Shown here: positions 24,056 through 32,518 of the stretch, one piece after another | How positions within the stretch are numbered: position 1 is the stretch's first letter | Layout: every line of letters starts with the position of its first letter | From: Thermus arciformis | GTDB taxonomy: Bacteria; Deinococcota; Deinococci; Deinococcales; Thermaceae | Assembly (NCBI RefSeq): GCF_900102145.1 | Contig: NZ_FNBC01000023.1 | Location: 1-35,307 of the forward strand | DNA length: 35,307 nt | Reading direction: 5' to 3' | Translations under genes and position numbers: made by a program | The notes under the pieces: model-generated | Seen by the model: the letters and a program-made list of their open reading frames with translations, nothing else | Databases searched by the model: none | What the model was told of the DNA's origin: nothing

Positions 24056-24973
24056 ATGCGGGTGGAAGCGGTCATCGGCAAGACCCCGGTGGTGCGGCTT
24101 CACCGGGTGGTGGAGCCCGGCATGGCCGAGGTGTGGGTGAAGCTGGAGGGACAGAACCCGGGAGGCTCCATCAAGGACCGCCCCGCCTGGTACATGATCA
24201 AAGACGCCGAGGAGCGGGGGATCCTGAGGCCGGGCTCGGGCCAGGTCATCGTGGAGCCCACGAGCGGCAACACCGGCATCGGCCTGGCCATGATCGCCGC
24301 AAGCCGGGGCTACCGCCTCATCCTCACCATGCCCGCCCAGATGTCCGAGGAGAGGAAGCGGGTCCTCAGGGCCTTCGGCGCCGAGCTCGTCCTCACGGAC
24401 CCCGAGAAGCGGATGCTCGCGGCCAGGGAGGAGGCGCTAAGGCTCAAGGAGGAGCTTGGGGCCTTCATGCCGGACCAGTTCCAAAACCCCGCCAACGTCC
24501 GGGCCCACTACGAGACCACGGGGCCCGAGCTCTACGAGGCCCTGGGGGGCCGCATAGACGCCTTCGTCTACGGCTCCGGCACCGGGGGGACCATCACGGG
24601 GGTGGGCCGCTACCTCAAGGAAAGGATCCCCCACGTGAAGGTCATCGCCGTGGAGCCCGCCCGCTCCAACGTCCTCTCCGGGGGGAAGATGGGCCAGCAC
24701 GGGTTCCAAGGCATGGGCCCGGGCTTCATCCCCGAGAACCTGGACCTAAGCCTCCTGGACGGGGTGGTCCAGGTCTGGGAGGAGGACGCCTTTCCCCTGG
24801 CCCGGAGGCTCGCCCGGGAGGAGGGGCTTTTCCTGGGGATGAGCTCGGGGGGAATCGTCTGGGCCGCCCTCCAGGTGGCCCGGGAGCTCGGCCCCGGGAA
24901 GCGGGTGGCCTGCATCAGCCCCGATGGCGGCTGGAAGTACCTCACCACGGCCCTCTACGCGGAAGGGGGCTAG
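24056..24973 (+). CDS. Cysteine synthase (O-acetylserine sulfhydrylase)
   Basis: A pyridoxal-phosphate enzyme that makes cysteine from O-acetylserine and sulfide. The 305 residues carry the PLP lysine Lys40 in PGGSIKDRPA, the substrate loop TSGNTG (69-74), the phosphate loop YGSGTGGTITG and the C-terminal SSGG. The length and the absence of a regulatory domain fit both CysK and CysM; the sequence alone does not choose between them. It is divergent from slyD. Its TAG stop shares bases with the stop of the convergent LolA-like gene (CTAG at 24970-24973), with no terminator between them. Confidence 0.93.
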   Translation: MRVEAVIGKTPVVRLHRVVEPGMAEVWVKLEGQNPGGSIKDRPAWYMIKDAEERGILRPGSGQVIVEPTSGNTGIGLAMIAASRGYRLILTMPAQMSEERKRVLRAFGAELVLTDPEKRMLAAREEALRLKEELGAFMPDQFQNPANVRAHYETTGPELYEALGGRIDAFVYGSGTGGTITGVGRYLKERIPHVKVIAVEPARSNVLSGGKMGQHGFQGMGPGFIPENLDLSLLDGVVQVWEEDAFPLARRLAREEGLFLGMSSGGIVWAALQVARELGPGKRVACISPDGGWKYLTTALYAEGG

Positions 24974-25608
24974 CGCCGCACCACCTGGGCGTCCTTGGGG
25001 TAGCGCTTGAGCTGGGCCGGGGTGAGGCTTGTCCGCTTGAACTCCACCACCCGGAGGCCCGCCAAGGCCTTTCCCCCCTCGTCCTTGAAGACGAAGCGGA
25101 GGGGCCTGGGGTCGGCCTTCAGGATGTACAGCTCCACCTCGGCGAAGCCCTGGCTCTCCTTGGGCCGGCCCAAAAGCTTCCAGGCCACCCCTTCGGGAAG
25201 CCGCTCCTCTCCCAAGAGGCGGAACTCCACCCGCTCCCTCAAGGCCTTGAGGTCCCCCAGGCCCTGGGGGCTGAAGCCTAGGCCCTGGACCTGGGCCTTC
25301 TCCAAGGGGGCGATGACGAGCTGGTTGGTGAGGTAGAGGTAGTTCCAGACCTCCTTCCCGGCCACCACGGTGAAGTTCCCCTCCAAGGAGGCGGGCTTGA
25401 GGAACTCTATGCGGAACAGGTTCTCTCTGGGGATGGCGTAGACCCGGGCCTTGAGCTCCTCCTGGCCCGAGGGGCCCTGGAAGGTCCCCTGGAGCACCGC
25501 CTGCCAGGGCTCGGAGAGGTTTTTCTCCACCCGGTCCAAGACCTCCGCCGTCGTCTGGGCCAGGGCCAGAAGGAACGCGAGGAGCCAAAGGGCTGCAGCT
25601 CTTCTCAT
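24970..25608 (-). CDS. LolA-like outer-membrane lipoprotein-sorting protein
   Basis: The product has 212 residues: a signal peptide (MRRAAALWLLAFLLALAQT, no lipobox) followed by a domain of alternating strands with the LolA/LolB-type pattern (TAEVLDRVEKNLSEPWQAVLQGT, LFRIEFLKP, GKEVWNYLYLTNQLV, PLRFVFKDEGG, LRVVEFKRT). LolA-fold proteins carry lipoproteins or other lipids across the periplasm. The ATG at 25608 overlaps the stop of the beta-barrel-like gene (ATGA), so it is the last gene of the TetR-ABC operon. The earlier start in the same frame would remove the signal peptide from the N-terminus. The substrate is not known. Confidence 0.78.
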   Translation of the reverse strand: MRRAAALWLLAFLLALAQTTAEVLDRVEKNLSEPWQAVLQGTFQGPSGQEELKARVYAIPRENLFRIEFLKPASLEGNFTVVAGKEVWNYLYLTNQLVIAPLEKAQVQGLGFSPQGLGDLKALRERVEFRLLGEERLPEGVAWKLLGRPKESQGFAEVELYILKADPRPLRFVFKDEGGKALAGLRVVEFKRTSLTPAQLKRYPKDAQVVRR

Positions 25609-26339
25609 GGCCACCTCCAGGTGTAGCGGACCCAGGCGTAGGGGGCCTGGCGCCAGCCCGCCTCGAGGCCCAGGTCCCCAAGCCACAGGGCCAGGCTACC
25701 CGCCCAAGGATGGGAAAGGGTGAAAAGCAGGCTAGCCTCCCCTAAGTAAAGCCCGCCCTCCAGGCGGTTCACCCCCCCAAGGCGCAGGAGGAGGTCCAAC
25801 ACCTCCCCCTCCTCCCCCACCTCCCCCTTCCAGCCCAGGAGGAGGTAGGGCCAGGCCCCCACCCCGGCCCCCAGGGTGTAGGTGGCCCCTTCCCGGAGGG
25901 CGTAGGTGGCCTCGGCCCTGAAGCCCCCTTCCCGCTCCAGAAGAAGGCCCGCCACCTCCTTCGGGGCCAGGCGGTAGCGCAGGTGAAGCCGCCCGAACAC
26001 CCCCTCCTGGGGGAAGAGGGGGAAGGCCTCCCGGGGCCGGTAGCCGAGCCGGCCCTCTAGGGCCAGGGGGCCGACCCCTCCCTCCAGGAAGAGGGCTCCC
26101 CCCAATCCACCCTCCCCCACCTCCCCCTGGAGCCCGTAGGCCAGGTAGCCCAGGGGCCCCAGGGCCAGGCTCCCCAGGTAGCCCAAGGCCCCCCGCTCCC
26201 CCTGGAGGCGCAAAAAGAGTTCCCCTTCCTCCAGAAGGAGGGTGGGGGACACCCTTGGGCCCAGGTACACCCCGGCCTCGAGGCGGCCCTGGGCCAGGGC
26301 CAAGGCCAGCAAGGGCAAAAGGGCAAAAAGCCTCCTCAT
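25605..26339 (-). CDS. Secreted, beta-barrel-like protein of unknown family
   Basis: The product has 244 residues with a signal peptide (MRRLFALLPLLALALAQG), then an almost unbroken series of short Gly-turn-linked strands (GVYLGPRVSPTLLLEEGELF, GYLGSLALGPLGYLAYG, GEVGEGGLGGALFLEGG) and an aromatic C-terminus (YAWVRYTWRWP). Alternating hydrophobic residues and the final aromatic strand are typical of outer-membrane beta-barrels. I do not recognise the family. It overlaps the ABC permease and the LolA-like gene by four bases each. A low-complexity, Gly/Leu-rich composition limits confidence in any homology call. Confidence 0.72.
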   Translation of the reverse strand: MRRLFALLPLLALALAQGRLEAGVYLGPRVSPTLLLEEGELFLRLQGERGALGYLGSLALGPLGYLAYGLQGEVGEGGLGGALFLEGGVGPLALEGRLGYRPREAFPLFPQEGVFGRLHLRYRLAPKEVAGLLLEREGGFRAEATYALREGATYTLGAGVGAWPYLLLGWKGEVGEEGEVLDLLLRLGGVNRLEGGLYLGEASLLFTLSHPWAGSLALWLGDLGLEAGWRQAPYAWVRYTWRWP

Positions 26340-27457
26340 ACGGCCACCTGCCTTCCGAGGCGGACCGAGGCCAGGAAAAGGACCAGACCGGAAAAGAGGG
26401 CCAGGGCCAGGAGGTGGGGCCAGAGCACCCCAAGCCCCACCCCCTTCAGCATCACCCCCCGCAGGGCCTCAATGAGGTAGCGGGCGGGGACCAGGTAGGA
26501 AAGGAGCTGGAAGAAGCGGGGCATGCCGTCTAGGGGAAAGACGAACCCCGAGAGGAAGATGGTGGGAAAGGCGTAGGCGTAGGTGCCGAAGACCGCCTGC
26601 ACCTGGGTGCGGGCCAGGGTGGAGATGAGCACCCCCGCCGCCAAGGAGCCCAGGACGAAGAGGAACATGGCCAAAAGGAGAAGCCCCAGGCTCCCCCGCA
26701 CCGGCACCCCGAAGGCCCAGTGCCCCAGGGCCAGCACCAAGAGGGCCACCCCGAAGGCGATGGCCAGGTAAGGGAGCACCTTCCCGAGCACCATCTCGTG
26801 GGGTCTCAGGGGAGAGGCGAGAAGGCTTTCCATCATGCGGCTTTCCGCCTCCCGCACGATGGAAAGGGCGGTGAGGAGCACGGTGAACATGGTGAGCACC
26901 AGGCCGATGATCCCCGGGATCATGAACCAGGCCGTCCGGTTCTCCGGGTTGTAGAGGGTGTGGAGCTCGGGGGCCAGGGGCGGGAGCACCGTCTCCCCGG
27001 CCAAGGCCCGACCCACCAAGATGCGGGCGTTCACCTCCTGGAGGGCCTTCCTCAGGGCGGCCTGGGCCTGGAAGGCGAAGTTGGGGTCGGTGCCGTCCAC
27101 GTACACCCGAGGGGCCACGCTCTCCCCCCGGCGCACCTTCTCCAGGGCCTTTGGGGGCACCGCCAGGCCCACCCGGGCCTGGCCCCGGTCTATGGCCGCC
27201 ACCACCCCCTCGGGGCTTTCCGCCTCCAGGGCCAGGCGGAACACCCCTTCCCGGGTGAGCTGCCCTAAGAGGGCCTCGCTGATGCGGTCCTTGGAGCCGT
27301 CGTAAAGGGCCAGGGGGATGCCCTTCAGGGTGAAGTTGATGGCGTAGCCGAAAAGGAGGAGCATGGCGGTGGGCAGGAGGAGGATGAGGCGGGGCAGGAC
27401 GTGGTCCCGCCGGATCTGCAAAAGCTCCTTTTGCGCCAGGGCCAGGACACGGCTCAT
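26336..27457 (-). CDS. ABC-2 type transporter permease
   Basis: The product has 373 residues with the ABC-2 layout: one membrane helix (about 23-43), a large outer-facing domain (about 45-175), then five helices (about 180-370). The part TAWFMIPGIIGLVLTMFTVL and VREAESRMMESLLASPLRPHEMVLGK are typical of the YhhJ/YbhR/DrrB-like exporters, as is the re-entrant FLSGFVFPLDGMP segment. It pairs with the ATPase (stop of the latter overlaps its start by 4 bases). Only one permease gene is present, so it would act as a homodimer. Confidence 0.9.
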   Translation of the reverse strand: MSRVLALAQKELLQIRRDHVLPRLILLLPTAMLLLFGYAINFTLKGIPLALYDGSKDRISEALLGQLTREGVFRLALEAESPEGVVAAIDRGQARVGLAVPPKALEKVRRGESVAPRVYVDGTDPNFAFQAQAALRKALQEVNARILVGRALAGETVLPPLAPELHTLYNPENRTAWFMIPGIIGLVLTMFTVLLTALSIVREAESRMMESLLASPLRPHEMVLGKVLPYLAIAFGVALLVLALGHWAFGVPVRGSLGLLLLAMFLFVLGSLAAGVLISTLARTQVQAVFGTYAYAFPTIFLSGFVFPLDGMPRFFQLLSYLVPARYLIEALRGVMLKGVGLGVLWPHLLALALFSGLVLFLASVRLGRQVAV

Positions 27458-28314
27458 AGGGCCTCCTTAGCGAGGAGGACGAAGACGTCCTCGAGGCTAG
27501 GCTCCACCTCCCGAAACCCCGGTCCCAGGGGAAAGGAGGGTCGGGCGATGAGCCTCACCCCTTCCCCGCTGGGCCAGGCCTCGAGGACGTCCGGAAGCCC
27601 CCGCAGGGCCTCCAAGGAAACGCCCTGGGCGAAGAGGAACCGGGCCCGCTCCCGGGCCAGGGCCTTGAGCTCCTGGGGCGTCCCCTGGGCCAGGACCCGC
27701 CCCCCAAGGAGCAGGGCCAGGCGGTGGCACCGCTCGGCCTCGTCCATGTAGTGGGTGGTGACCAAAACCGCGGCCCCCCTTTTCGCCTCCTCGTGGATGA
27801 GGTCCCAGATGCCCCGGCGGGAAAGGGGGTCTAAGCCCGTGGTGGGCTCGTCCAGGAAGAGGACCTCCGGGCGGTGGACCACCGCCTGGGCCAGGGCCAG
27901 CCGTTGCCGCCACCCCCCGGAAAGGTGCCCCGCCAAGGCCTTGGCGTAGGGCCCAAGGCCAAAGCGCACCAAGGCCTCCTCCGCCAGGGCCTTGGCCTCC
28001 TTGGGGCGGTAGAGGCTGGCGCGGAAGAGGAGGTTTTCCTCCACGGTGAGGTCGCGGTAGACGCTCTGCTCCTGGGTGGCGTAGCCGATGCGCTCCTTCA
28101 CCCGGTAGGAAGCCCGCGCCACGTCCAGCCCCGCCACCCAAGCCCTCCCCCCATCGGGCCGCAGGACCCCGGTGAGGACGCGCACCAGGGTGGTCTTCCC
28201 GGCCCCGTTGGGCCCGAGGAGGCCGAAGACCTCCCCCGGGCGCACCTTTAGGCTCACCCGGTCCAAGGCCCTTAGGGCGCCGAAGCTACGCGTGAGCTCC
28301 TCTGCGTGGACCAT
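27454..28314 (-). CDS. ABC transporter ATPase (exporter type)
   Basis: The product has 286 residues from ATG 28314 (MVHAEELTRSFGALRALDRV), preceded by GGAGGG at good spacing. Walker A GPNGAGKTT is at 34-42, the signature is LSGGWRQRLALAQA, Walker B is VLFLDEPTTGLDP, and the switch His is in VTTHYMDEAERC. The C-terminal 70 residues resemble the DrrA-like regulatory end. It belongs to the subfamily that powers ABC-2 exporters of lipids, polysaccharides or drugs. The gene start lies 29 bases inside the end of the tetR gene, so expression is coupled. Confidence 0.93.
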   Translation of the reverse strand: MVHAEELTRSFGALRALDRVSLKVRPGEVFGLLGPNGAGKTTLVRVLTGVLRPDGGRAWVAGLDVARASYRVKERIGYATQEQSVYRDLTVEENLLFRASLYRPKEAKALAEEALVRFGLGPYAKALAGHLSGGWRQRLALAQAVVHRPEVLFLDEPTTGLDPLSRRGIWDLIHEEAKRGAAVLVTTHYMDEAERCHRLALLLGGRVLAQGTPQELKALARERARFLFAQGVSLEALRGLPDVLEAWPSGEGVRLIARPSFPLGPGFREVEPSLEDVFVLLAKEAL

Positions 28315-28876
28315 AACGACCCTCCAGATACCCCCCCAGATAGGCCTCCGGGTCCAGGGGAAGGGAAAGCCCCAGGGCCTGCCCCAGGAGGAAGCGGGCG
28401 AACAAAGGCCCCACAAAGGCCAGGACCAGCTCCTCGGGAGGCTCATCCGGGCGCAGGGCCCCTTCCTCCTGCTTGGCCCGGAAAAAGGCCACGAGGCGCT
28501 CCTTGGCCGCAAGCAGCCCCGGAGGCGCCCCCAGGTTCGGGTGACGCAGAAGCTCGGCGAGGAGTTTGGGCAAAAGGGCCCGCTGCCTCTCCAAAAGCCC
28601 CGAGTAGGCGGAAAGAACGGCCCTAAGCCCCTCCTCCAGGGGGGTTTCCGGCCCGGGAAGCCCCTCCAGGAAGCCCGGGCCCGGAAGGAGGGCCAGGGCC
28701 TCGCGCATCAGGTCCTCCTTCCGGCGGAAGTGGCGGAAGAGGGTGACCTCGCTCACCCCCGCCCGGCGGGCGATCTCCCGGGTGGTGGCCCCCCGGTAGC
28801 CCCGCTCGGCCAAAAGCTCCAGGGCGGCGTGGAGGAGGCGGGCGCGCACCGGGGCGGGAGGAGAAGGTAAGCGCAT
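28286..28876 (-). CDS. TetR-family transcriptional regulator
   Basis: The product has 196 residues: a helix-turn-helix domain (about 8-54) with RARLLHAALELLAERGYRGATTREIARRAGVSEVTLFRHFRRKEDLM in the usual order, followed by a helical ligand-binding domain. TetR proteins usually repress the adjacent genes until a ligand binds. Here it is the first gene of the ABC export operon and divergent from pspA across 65 bases. TAGAAT on the minus strand (28894-28889) lies 12 bases before its ATG. The ligand is unknown. Confidence 0.9.
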   Translation of the reverse strand: MRLPSPPAPVRARLLHAALELLAERGYRGATTREIARRAGVSEVTLFRHFRRKEDLMREALALLPGPGFLEGLPGPETPLEEGLRAVLSAYSGLLERQRALLPKLLAELLRHPNLGAPPGLLAAKERLVAFFRAKQEEGALRPDEPPEELVLAFVGPLFARFLLGQALGLSLPLDPEAYLGGYLEGRYGPRRGAHA

Positions 28877-28912
28877 ACTTACAAAGCCATTCTACCCCGG
28901 GTCAAGGGCCGG

Positions 28913-28923
28913 GTATGGCATAC
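28913..28923. promoter_or_regulatory. Palindrome GTATGGCATAC between tetR and pspA
   Basis: Perfect 5-bp arms about one base in the 65-base divergent gap. The half-site GCATACT at 28918-28924 recurs at 28873-28879 across the tetR start codon. A site for the TetR protein controlling both directions is possible. Confidence 0.4.
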
Positions 28924-28941
28924 TCTATTTGGAGGAACGCG

Positions 28942-29604
28942 ATGAACCTACTGGACCGCATCGGCCGCCTCATCCGGGCGAACCTCAACGACCTCCTGCG
29001 CCGGGCCGAGGACCCGGAGAAGATCATTGAGCAGGCCCTTTTGGACATGAAGGAGGCCCTCAAGGAGGCCAGGGAGCAGGTGGCCGCCGCCATGGCCGAG
29101 CAAAAGCGCCTGGAGCGGGAAGTGGAAAGCCACCTGAAGGAGGCCGAGCTCTGGGAGGAGAAGGCCAAGGAGGCCCTGAAGGCCGGCCGGGAGGACCTGG
29201 CCAAGGAGGCCCTCAGGCGGAAGAAGCGGGCCTTGGACCTGGCGGAAGGCTTCAAGGGGCAGGCCGAGGAGCAAAAGGCCCTCCTGGACCGCCTCATGAC
29301 CCAGCTCAAGGCCCTCGAGGCCAAGATCGACGAGGCCGAGGCCCGCAAGAAGCTCCTCCTGGCCCGCAAGAAGGGCGTGGAGGCCGCCGAGGCCGTGCGG
29401 CGCATGGAGTCCCGCCTGGACCAGCACCCCGCCCTGGAGGCCTTTGAGGAGATGGAGGCCCGGATCCTGGCCATGGAGGACCGGCACGAGGCCCTGAAGG
29501 CCCTGGACGGCCAGGACCTGGACAAGGAGCTCGCCGCCCTCTCCGGGGAAAAGGAGCTTGAGGAGGAGCTCGCCCGCCTGAAGCGGGAGCTCGGCCAGTC
29601 CTAG
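28942..29604 (+). CDS. pspA: PspA/IM30 (Vipp1) family protein
   Basis: PspA-family proteins are ESCRT-III-like, assemble into rods or rings on the inner face of the membrane and protect it under stress. The product has 220 residues from ATG 28942 (GGAGG site), starting MNLLDRIGRLIRANLNDLLRRAEDPEKI, which is the family's amphipathic membrane-binding helix and the conserved DPEK motif. The rest is a long coiled coil (about 30-205), rich in Glu/Lys/Arg/Ala. It is followed 6 bases later by a membrane-anchored coiled-coil gene. No PspF or PspC is seen. Confidence 0.93.
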   Translation: MNLLDRIGRLIRANLNDLLRRAEDPEKIIEQALLDMKEALKEAREQVAAAMAEQKRLEREVESHLKEAELWEEKAKEALKAGREDLAKEALRRKKRALDLAEGFKGQAEEQKALLDRLMTQLKALEAKIDEAEARKKLLLARKKGVEAAEAVRRMESRLDQHPALEAFEEMEARILAMEDRHEALKALDGQDLDKELAALSGEKELEEELARLKRELGQS

Positions 29605-29610
29605 CGGGGC

Positions 29611-30006
29611 ATGCCCTGGGTTCTGGAGGCCCTCCTCCTCTTCGCCGCCCTTGCCCTCCTGGCCCTCCTTTGGCCCAGGCCCCAGGGGCTGGACTGGGCC
29701 AAGGCCAGGCTTAGGGGCCTGGTGGACTGGAAGGAGGTGGAGCGGGCCCTAAGGGAGCTGGACCGCCAGGAGAAGGAGCTGGAGGAAGGCCTCAGGGCGC
29801 CCCACCTCCTCCCGGAGGTCCGGGAGGGCCTGGAAAGGACCCTTCTAGCGGTGCGGGAACAGAGGGAGAGGCTTTACGCCCTCCTGGAAAGCCTGGCGGC
29901 GGAGCGGACCCTCGCCGGGAAAGACCTCGAGGCGGCCAAGCGCCTGGAGGAGCGCCTCGCCGCCTTGCGGGAAGTGTTGGCCAGCCTACGGGGAAAAGGG
30001 GGGTAG
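29611..30006 (+). CDS. Single-span membrane protein with coiled coil, unknown
   Basis: The product has 131 residues: an N-terminal membrane helix (about 4-22, VLEALLLFAALALLALLW) and a long charged helix region (about 35-128) with heptad-like Leu spacing (ALRELDRQEKELEEGLR, AAKRLEERLAALREVLASL). I do not recognise a family. It lies 6 bases after pspA on the same strand, so it is probably a membrane partner or anchor for PspA; that is inference from neighbourhood and from the shared coiled-coil character. Its stop overlaps a TAGACT -10 of the next gene. Confidence 0.78.
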   Translation: MPWVLEALLLFAALALLALLWPRPQGLDWAKARLRGLVDWKEVERALRELDRQEKELEEGLRAPHLLPEVREGLERTLLAVREQRERLYALLESLAAERTLAGKDLEAAKRLEERLAALREVLASLRGKGG

Positions 30007-30009
30007 ACT
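30004..30009 (+). promoter_or_regulatory. -10 element of the lipoprotein gene
   Basis: TAGACT overlaps the upstream stop codon and ends 7 bases before the ATG at 30017. There is no Shine-Dalgarno sequence, so the transcript is probably leaderless. Confidence 0.55.
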
Positions 30010-30016
30010 CCGTACC

Positions 30017-30661
30017 ATGAAGCGGTACCTCATGGCCCTCGCCCTCGCCCTCGCCGCTTGCGCCCCCCAGGTGACCCAGGCCCCGGAGGCCCGCCCCCTC
30101 CTGGAGGAGAAGGCCTTCTACCCCGCCCTCCCGGGGCTGGAGTGGGTGTACCTGCCCGAGGGGGAGCCCCTCTCCTCCCCCCCGTACCGGCTCAGGGTGG
30201 AAGGCCCCGCCCTGTATGAAGGCCAGGAGGCCCTGCGCTTCCGCTTCCAGGGCCGGGGGGAGGACCGGGTGTACTACCGGCAGGTGGGGGCCTTCGGGGT
30301 GAGGCTTCTCGGCTTCCAGGACCCTTCGGCCCGGGTGGTCTTTGCCCCCCCCCTCCTGGAGTACCCCCCAGAGGCCCTCTTGGCGGTGGGCTACCGCTGG
30401 GGGGGGACCACGGAGGTGCGGGTGGAGCTCCTCACCCCTTCAAGCCGGGAGCCCTTGGCCCAGGGGCGGCTGGGCTACCAGATGGAGGTCCTGGAGGAGC
30501 GGGAGGTGCGGGTGCCCGCGGGGGCCTTTAGGGTTTTCCGCATCCGCCAGGTCTACCAGGACGCCCGTAGCCAGGACGTGCGCGAGGTCTGGTTCGCCCC
30601 CCGGGTGGGGGAGGTGCGCACCCGCGAGGGGCGGCTTTTGGTGGAGCGGAACTTTCGCTGA
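30017..30661 (+). CDS. Predicted lipoprotein, unknown function
   Basis: The product has 214 residues with a lipoprotein signal (MKRYLMALALALAACAPQ; lipobox LAAC, lipidated Cys15). The mature part is about 200 residues of strand-rich sequence with PALPGLEWVYLPEGEPL, LRVEGPALYEGQEALRFRF, VRVPAGAFRVFRIRQVY and VREVWFAPRVGEVRTREG. The pattern V-P-A-G-x-F-x-V-x-x-I together with WFAPRVGEV occurs in several secreted proteins of unknown role. Its start follows a -10 element, so it may be transcribed apart from pspA. dxs begins 9 bases after it. Confidence 0.82.
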   Translation: MKRYLMALALALAACAPQVTQAPEARPLLEEKAFYPALPGLEWVYLPEGEPLSSPPYRLRVEGPALYEGQEALRFRFQGRGEDRVYYRQVGAFGVRLLGFQDPSARVVFAPPLLEYPPEALLAVGYRWGGTTEVRVELLTPSSREPLAQGRLGYQMEVLEEREVRVPAGAFRVFRIRQVYQDARSQDVREVWFAPRVGEVRTREGRLLVERNFR

Positions 30662-30670
30662 GGTGGTCCT

Positions 30671-32518
30671 ATGATCCTAGAACGCGTGAACGGTCCCGAG
30701 GACCTCAAGGCCCTTGGCCTCGAGGAACTCCAGCTTCTGGCGGAGGAGATCCGGAGCGAGATCATCCGGGTCACGGCGCAAAACGGCGGCCACCTGGCAA
30801 GCTCCCTGGGGGCGGTGGAACTCGTCCTCGCCCTGCACCGGGTCTTTGACTCCCCCAAGGACCGGATCCTCTTTGACGTGGGCCACCAGGCCTACGCCCA
30901 CAAGCTGGTCACGGGGCGCAAGGACCGCTTCCACACCCTGAGGCAGGAAGGGGGGATCTCGGGCTTCACCAAGGTCTCCGAGTCCCCCCACGACGCCATC
31001 ACCGCGGGCCACGCCTCCACCTCCCTCGCCAACGCCCTGGGGATGGCCCTCGCCCGGGACCTCATGGGGGAGGACCACCACGTGGTGGCGGTGATCGGGG
31101 ACGGGGCCTTGACGGGGGGGATGGCCCTCGCCGCCCTCAACAAGATCGGGGAGCTCCAGAAGCGGATGCTCATCGTCCTCAACGACAACGAGATGAGCAT
31201 CTCCGAGAACGTGGGGGCCCTCAACAAGTACTTCAAGGAACTCCAGATCAGGAAGTGGGTCCAGGACGCCGAGAAGCTTGGGAAGAACATCCTGGAACGC
31301 ATCTCCCCCCAGCTCTTCGGCCTGGTGGACCGGGCCAAGGAGGCGGCCAAGCTCATCCTCCACCAGGAAAACCCCTTCTACGCCTGGGGGATCCGGTACA
31401 TCGGCCCGGTGGACGGGCACGACCTCAAGGGGCTCATCCACATCCTGGAGCACCTCAAGGCCCTGGACGGCCCCACCCTCCTCCACGTGGTCACGAAGAA
31501 GGGCAAGGGCTACAAGGTGGCCGAGGCCGACCCCATCTACTGGCACGGCCCCCCGGGCTTTGACCCCAAGAAGCCGGAGAAGGTGTCCAAGGGGTATTCC
31601 TGGAGCCAGGCCTTTGGGGACGCCGTCACCGAGCTTGCCCACATGGAGCCCAGGCTCTTCGTCCTCACCCCAGCCATGCGGGAGGGCTCGGGGCTCGTGC
31701 GCTACTCCCTGGAGCACCCGGAGCGCTACCTGGACGTGGGGATCTGCGAGGACGTGGCGGTGACCACGGCGGCGGGGCTCGCCCTCAAGGGGATGAAGCC
31801 CGTCGTGGCCATCTACTCCACCTTCCTCCAGAGGGCCTACGACCAGGTGATCCACGACGTGGCCATTGAGAACCTCCCCGTGGTCTTCGCCATTGACCGG
31901 GCGGGGATCGTGGGGGCGGACGGGGCCACCCACCATGGGGTCTTTGACATCGCCTACCTCAGGACCGTCCCCAACCTGCAGATCGCCGCCCCCAAGGACG
32001 CCCTGGAGCTCCGGGCCATGCTGAAAAAGGCCCTGGAGGTGGGGGGCCCCGTGGCCATCCGCTACCCCCGGGACAACGTGGAGCGGGCCCCGGAGGGCGC
32101 CTGGCCCGAGATCGCCTGGGGCAGGTGGGAGGTGCTGAAGGAGGGGACGGAGGCCTACATCCTGGCCTTCGGCAAAACCCTGAGGTACGCCCTCGAGGCC
32201 GCCGGGGACGACCCCAGGGTGGGGGTGGTGAACGCCCGCTTCCTCAAGCCCCTGGACCGGGAGATGCTGAGGGCGCTTTCCCGCTACAAGCTTCTCACCG
32301 TGGAGGACCACCAGAGGATGGGGGGGTTTGGGAGCGCGGTGCTGGAAGCCCTAAACGAGATGGGCTTAAAGCCCGAGATCCAAGTCCTCGGCCTTCCCGA
32401 CCGCTTCTTTGAGCACGGGGCGATCCCAAGCCTCCACCGCCAGGCGGGGATTGACGCCGAAGGGATCCGGAAGGCCCTGGCGGCCATGGGGGTGGCCTTG
32501 GTGCATGAGCGGGCCTGA
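30671..32518 (+). CDS. dxs: 1-deoxy-D-xylulose-5-phosphate synthase
   Basis: DXS condenses pyruvate and glyceraldehyde 3-phosphate, with thiamine diphosphate, in the first step of the MEP isoprenoid pathway. The 615 residues show the transketolase-type domains in order: [14 protein letters not shown] and [12 protein letters not shown], the cofactor motif [10 protein letters not shown] to [12 protein letters not shown], the DXS-specific [11 protein letters not shown], the pyrimidine domain ([32 protein letters not shown]) and the C-terminal domain. A GAGGTGG site lies 5 bases before the ATG. In Thermus the pathway feeds carotenoids and menaquinone. It overlaps the next gene by 14 bases. Confidence 0.97.
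   Translation: MILERVNGPEDLKALGLEELQLLAEEIRSEIIRVTAQNGGHLASSLGAVELVLALHRVFDSPKDRILFDVGHQAYAHKLVTGRKDRFHTLRQEGGISGFTKVSESPHDAITAGHASTSLANALGMALARDLMGEDHHVVAVIGDGALTGGMALAALNKIGELQKRMLIVLNDNEMSISENVGALNKYFKELQIRKWVQDAEKLGKNILERISPQLFGLVDRAKEAAKLILHQENPFYAWGIRYIGPVDGHDLKGLIHILEHLKALDGPTLLHVVTKKGKGYKVAEADPIYWHGPPGFDPKKPEKVSKGYSWSQAFGDAVTELAHMEPRLFVLTPAMREGSGLVRYSLEHPERYLDVGICEDVAVTTAAGLALKGMKPVVAIYSTFLQRAYDQVIHDVAIENLPVVFAIDRAGIVGADGATHHGVFDIAYLRTVPNLQIAAPKDALELRAMLKKALEVGGPVAIRYPRDNVERAPEGAWPEIAWGRWEVLKEGTEAYILAFGKTLRYALEAAGDDPRVGVVNARFLKPLDREMLRALSRYKLLTVEDHQRMGGFGSAVLEALNEMGLKPEIQVLGLPDRFFEHGAIPSLHRQAGIDAEGIRKALAAMGVALVHERA

Noticed and set aside
30677-32311. 544-codon minus-strand frame across dxs
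   Set aside because: Mirror of the dxs frame; the sense strand matches DXS from end to end.
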